In this document: piece after piece, positions 63,987 to 64,000 of the stretch
Numbering within the stretch: the stretch's first letter is position 1
Layout: every line of letters starts with the position of its first letter
Source of the DNA: Oleiagrimonas sp963747595
Lineage (GTDB): Bacteria; Pseudomonadota; Gammaproteobacteria; Xanthomonadales; Rhodanobacteraceae
Length of the DNA stretch: 64,000 nt
Assembly: GCA_963747595.1 (NCBI GenBank)
Contig: CAVVFO010000001.1
Location: forward strand, 1 to 64,000
Direction of reading: 5' to 3'
Position numbers and translations under genes: made by a program
The notes under the pieces: model-generated
What the model was told of the DNA's origin: nothing
Database searches by the model: none
Seen by the model: the letters and a program-made list of their open reading frames with translations, nothing else

Positions 63987-64000
63987 ATGATCATCCTGTT

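Overview
The window is high-GC chromosomal DNA from a gammaproteobacterium of the Xanthomonadales/Lysobacterales type, most likely a Rhodanobacteraceae relative (Rhodanobacter, Dyella, Luteibacter or similar). The reasons are the Xanthomonas-Caulobacter type TonB receptor paired with a flavin-dependent tryptophan-halogenase-like gene, the monomeric NADP isocitrate dehydrogenase, the long-form QueF, the family of palindromic intergenic repeats and the overall gene style. The exact genus cannot be read from the window.

Layout. 1-3.5 kb: a tRNA-Arg cut by the window edge, a GT1 glycosyltransferase and a GAF/degenerate-GGDEF/EAL protein. 3.6-14.7 kb: a carbohydrate (maltodextrin-like alpha-glucan) utilisation locus with GH13 alpha-glucosidase, TonB receptor, halogenase-like flavoprotein, secreted GH13 and secreted GH31. 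14.8-23.6 kb: a foreign island. It holds a racemase-family protein without the usual cysteines, a REP-associated (RAYT) transposase, and a chromosomal integron with intI, an attI candidate, eight complete attC sites, one destroyed attC and nine cassettes, all on the minus strand. 23.8-28.7 kb: the sugar locus resumes with a secreted six-hairpin glycosidase-like protein, a GPH/SLC45-type sugar transporter and a LacI-type regulator. A shared palindrome with core ATACGTAT lies in front of four transcription units on both sides of the island, so the integron region seems to have been inserted into, or grown inside, one regulon.

28.8-54.6 kb is mostly core or housekeeping: hydroxyisobutyrate-type dehydrogenase, QueF, aldo/keto reductase, cardiolipin synthase, S9 peptidase, a BlaI/M56 regulator pair, a cobalamin riboswitch with BtuB, ZapE, an alpha/beta hydrolase, AcpH, two tandem small cytochromes c, an MdtABC-like RND pump and a sodium/solute symporter. 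55.0-58.0 kb is a second accessory patch: an excisionase-like/PIN toxin-antitoxin pair, a two-repeat CRISPR relic, an IS5-family remnant, a TPR protein and a structured inverted-repeat element. 58-64 kb carries a SWIM/SNF2 helicase and monomeric isocitrate dehydrogenase. Five copies of a palindromic REPIN-like repeat are scattered between genes.

The most interesting part is the integron. Several cassettes look like stand-alone immune effectors: a TIR-domain protein with an unrecognised C-terminal half, a SIR2-like protein with a zinc knuckle, two proteins with HEPN-like R-Xn-H motifs, a DUF2726 protein and a double B-box-like zinc protein. Together they suggest a mobile, cassette-borne set of anti-phage functions.
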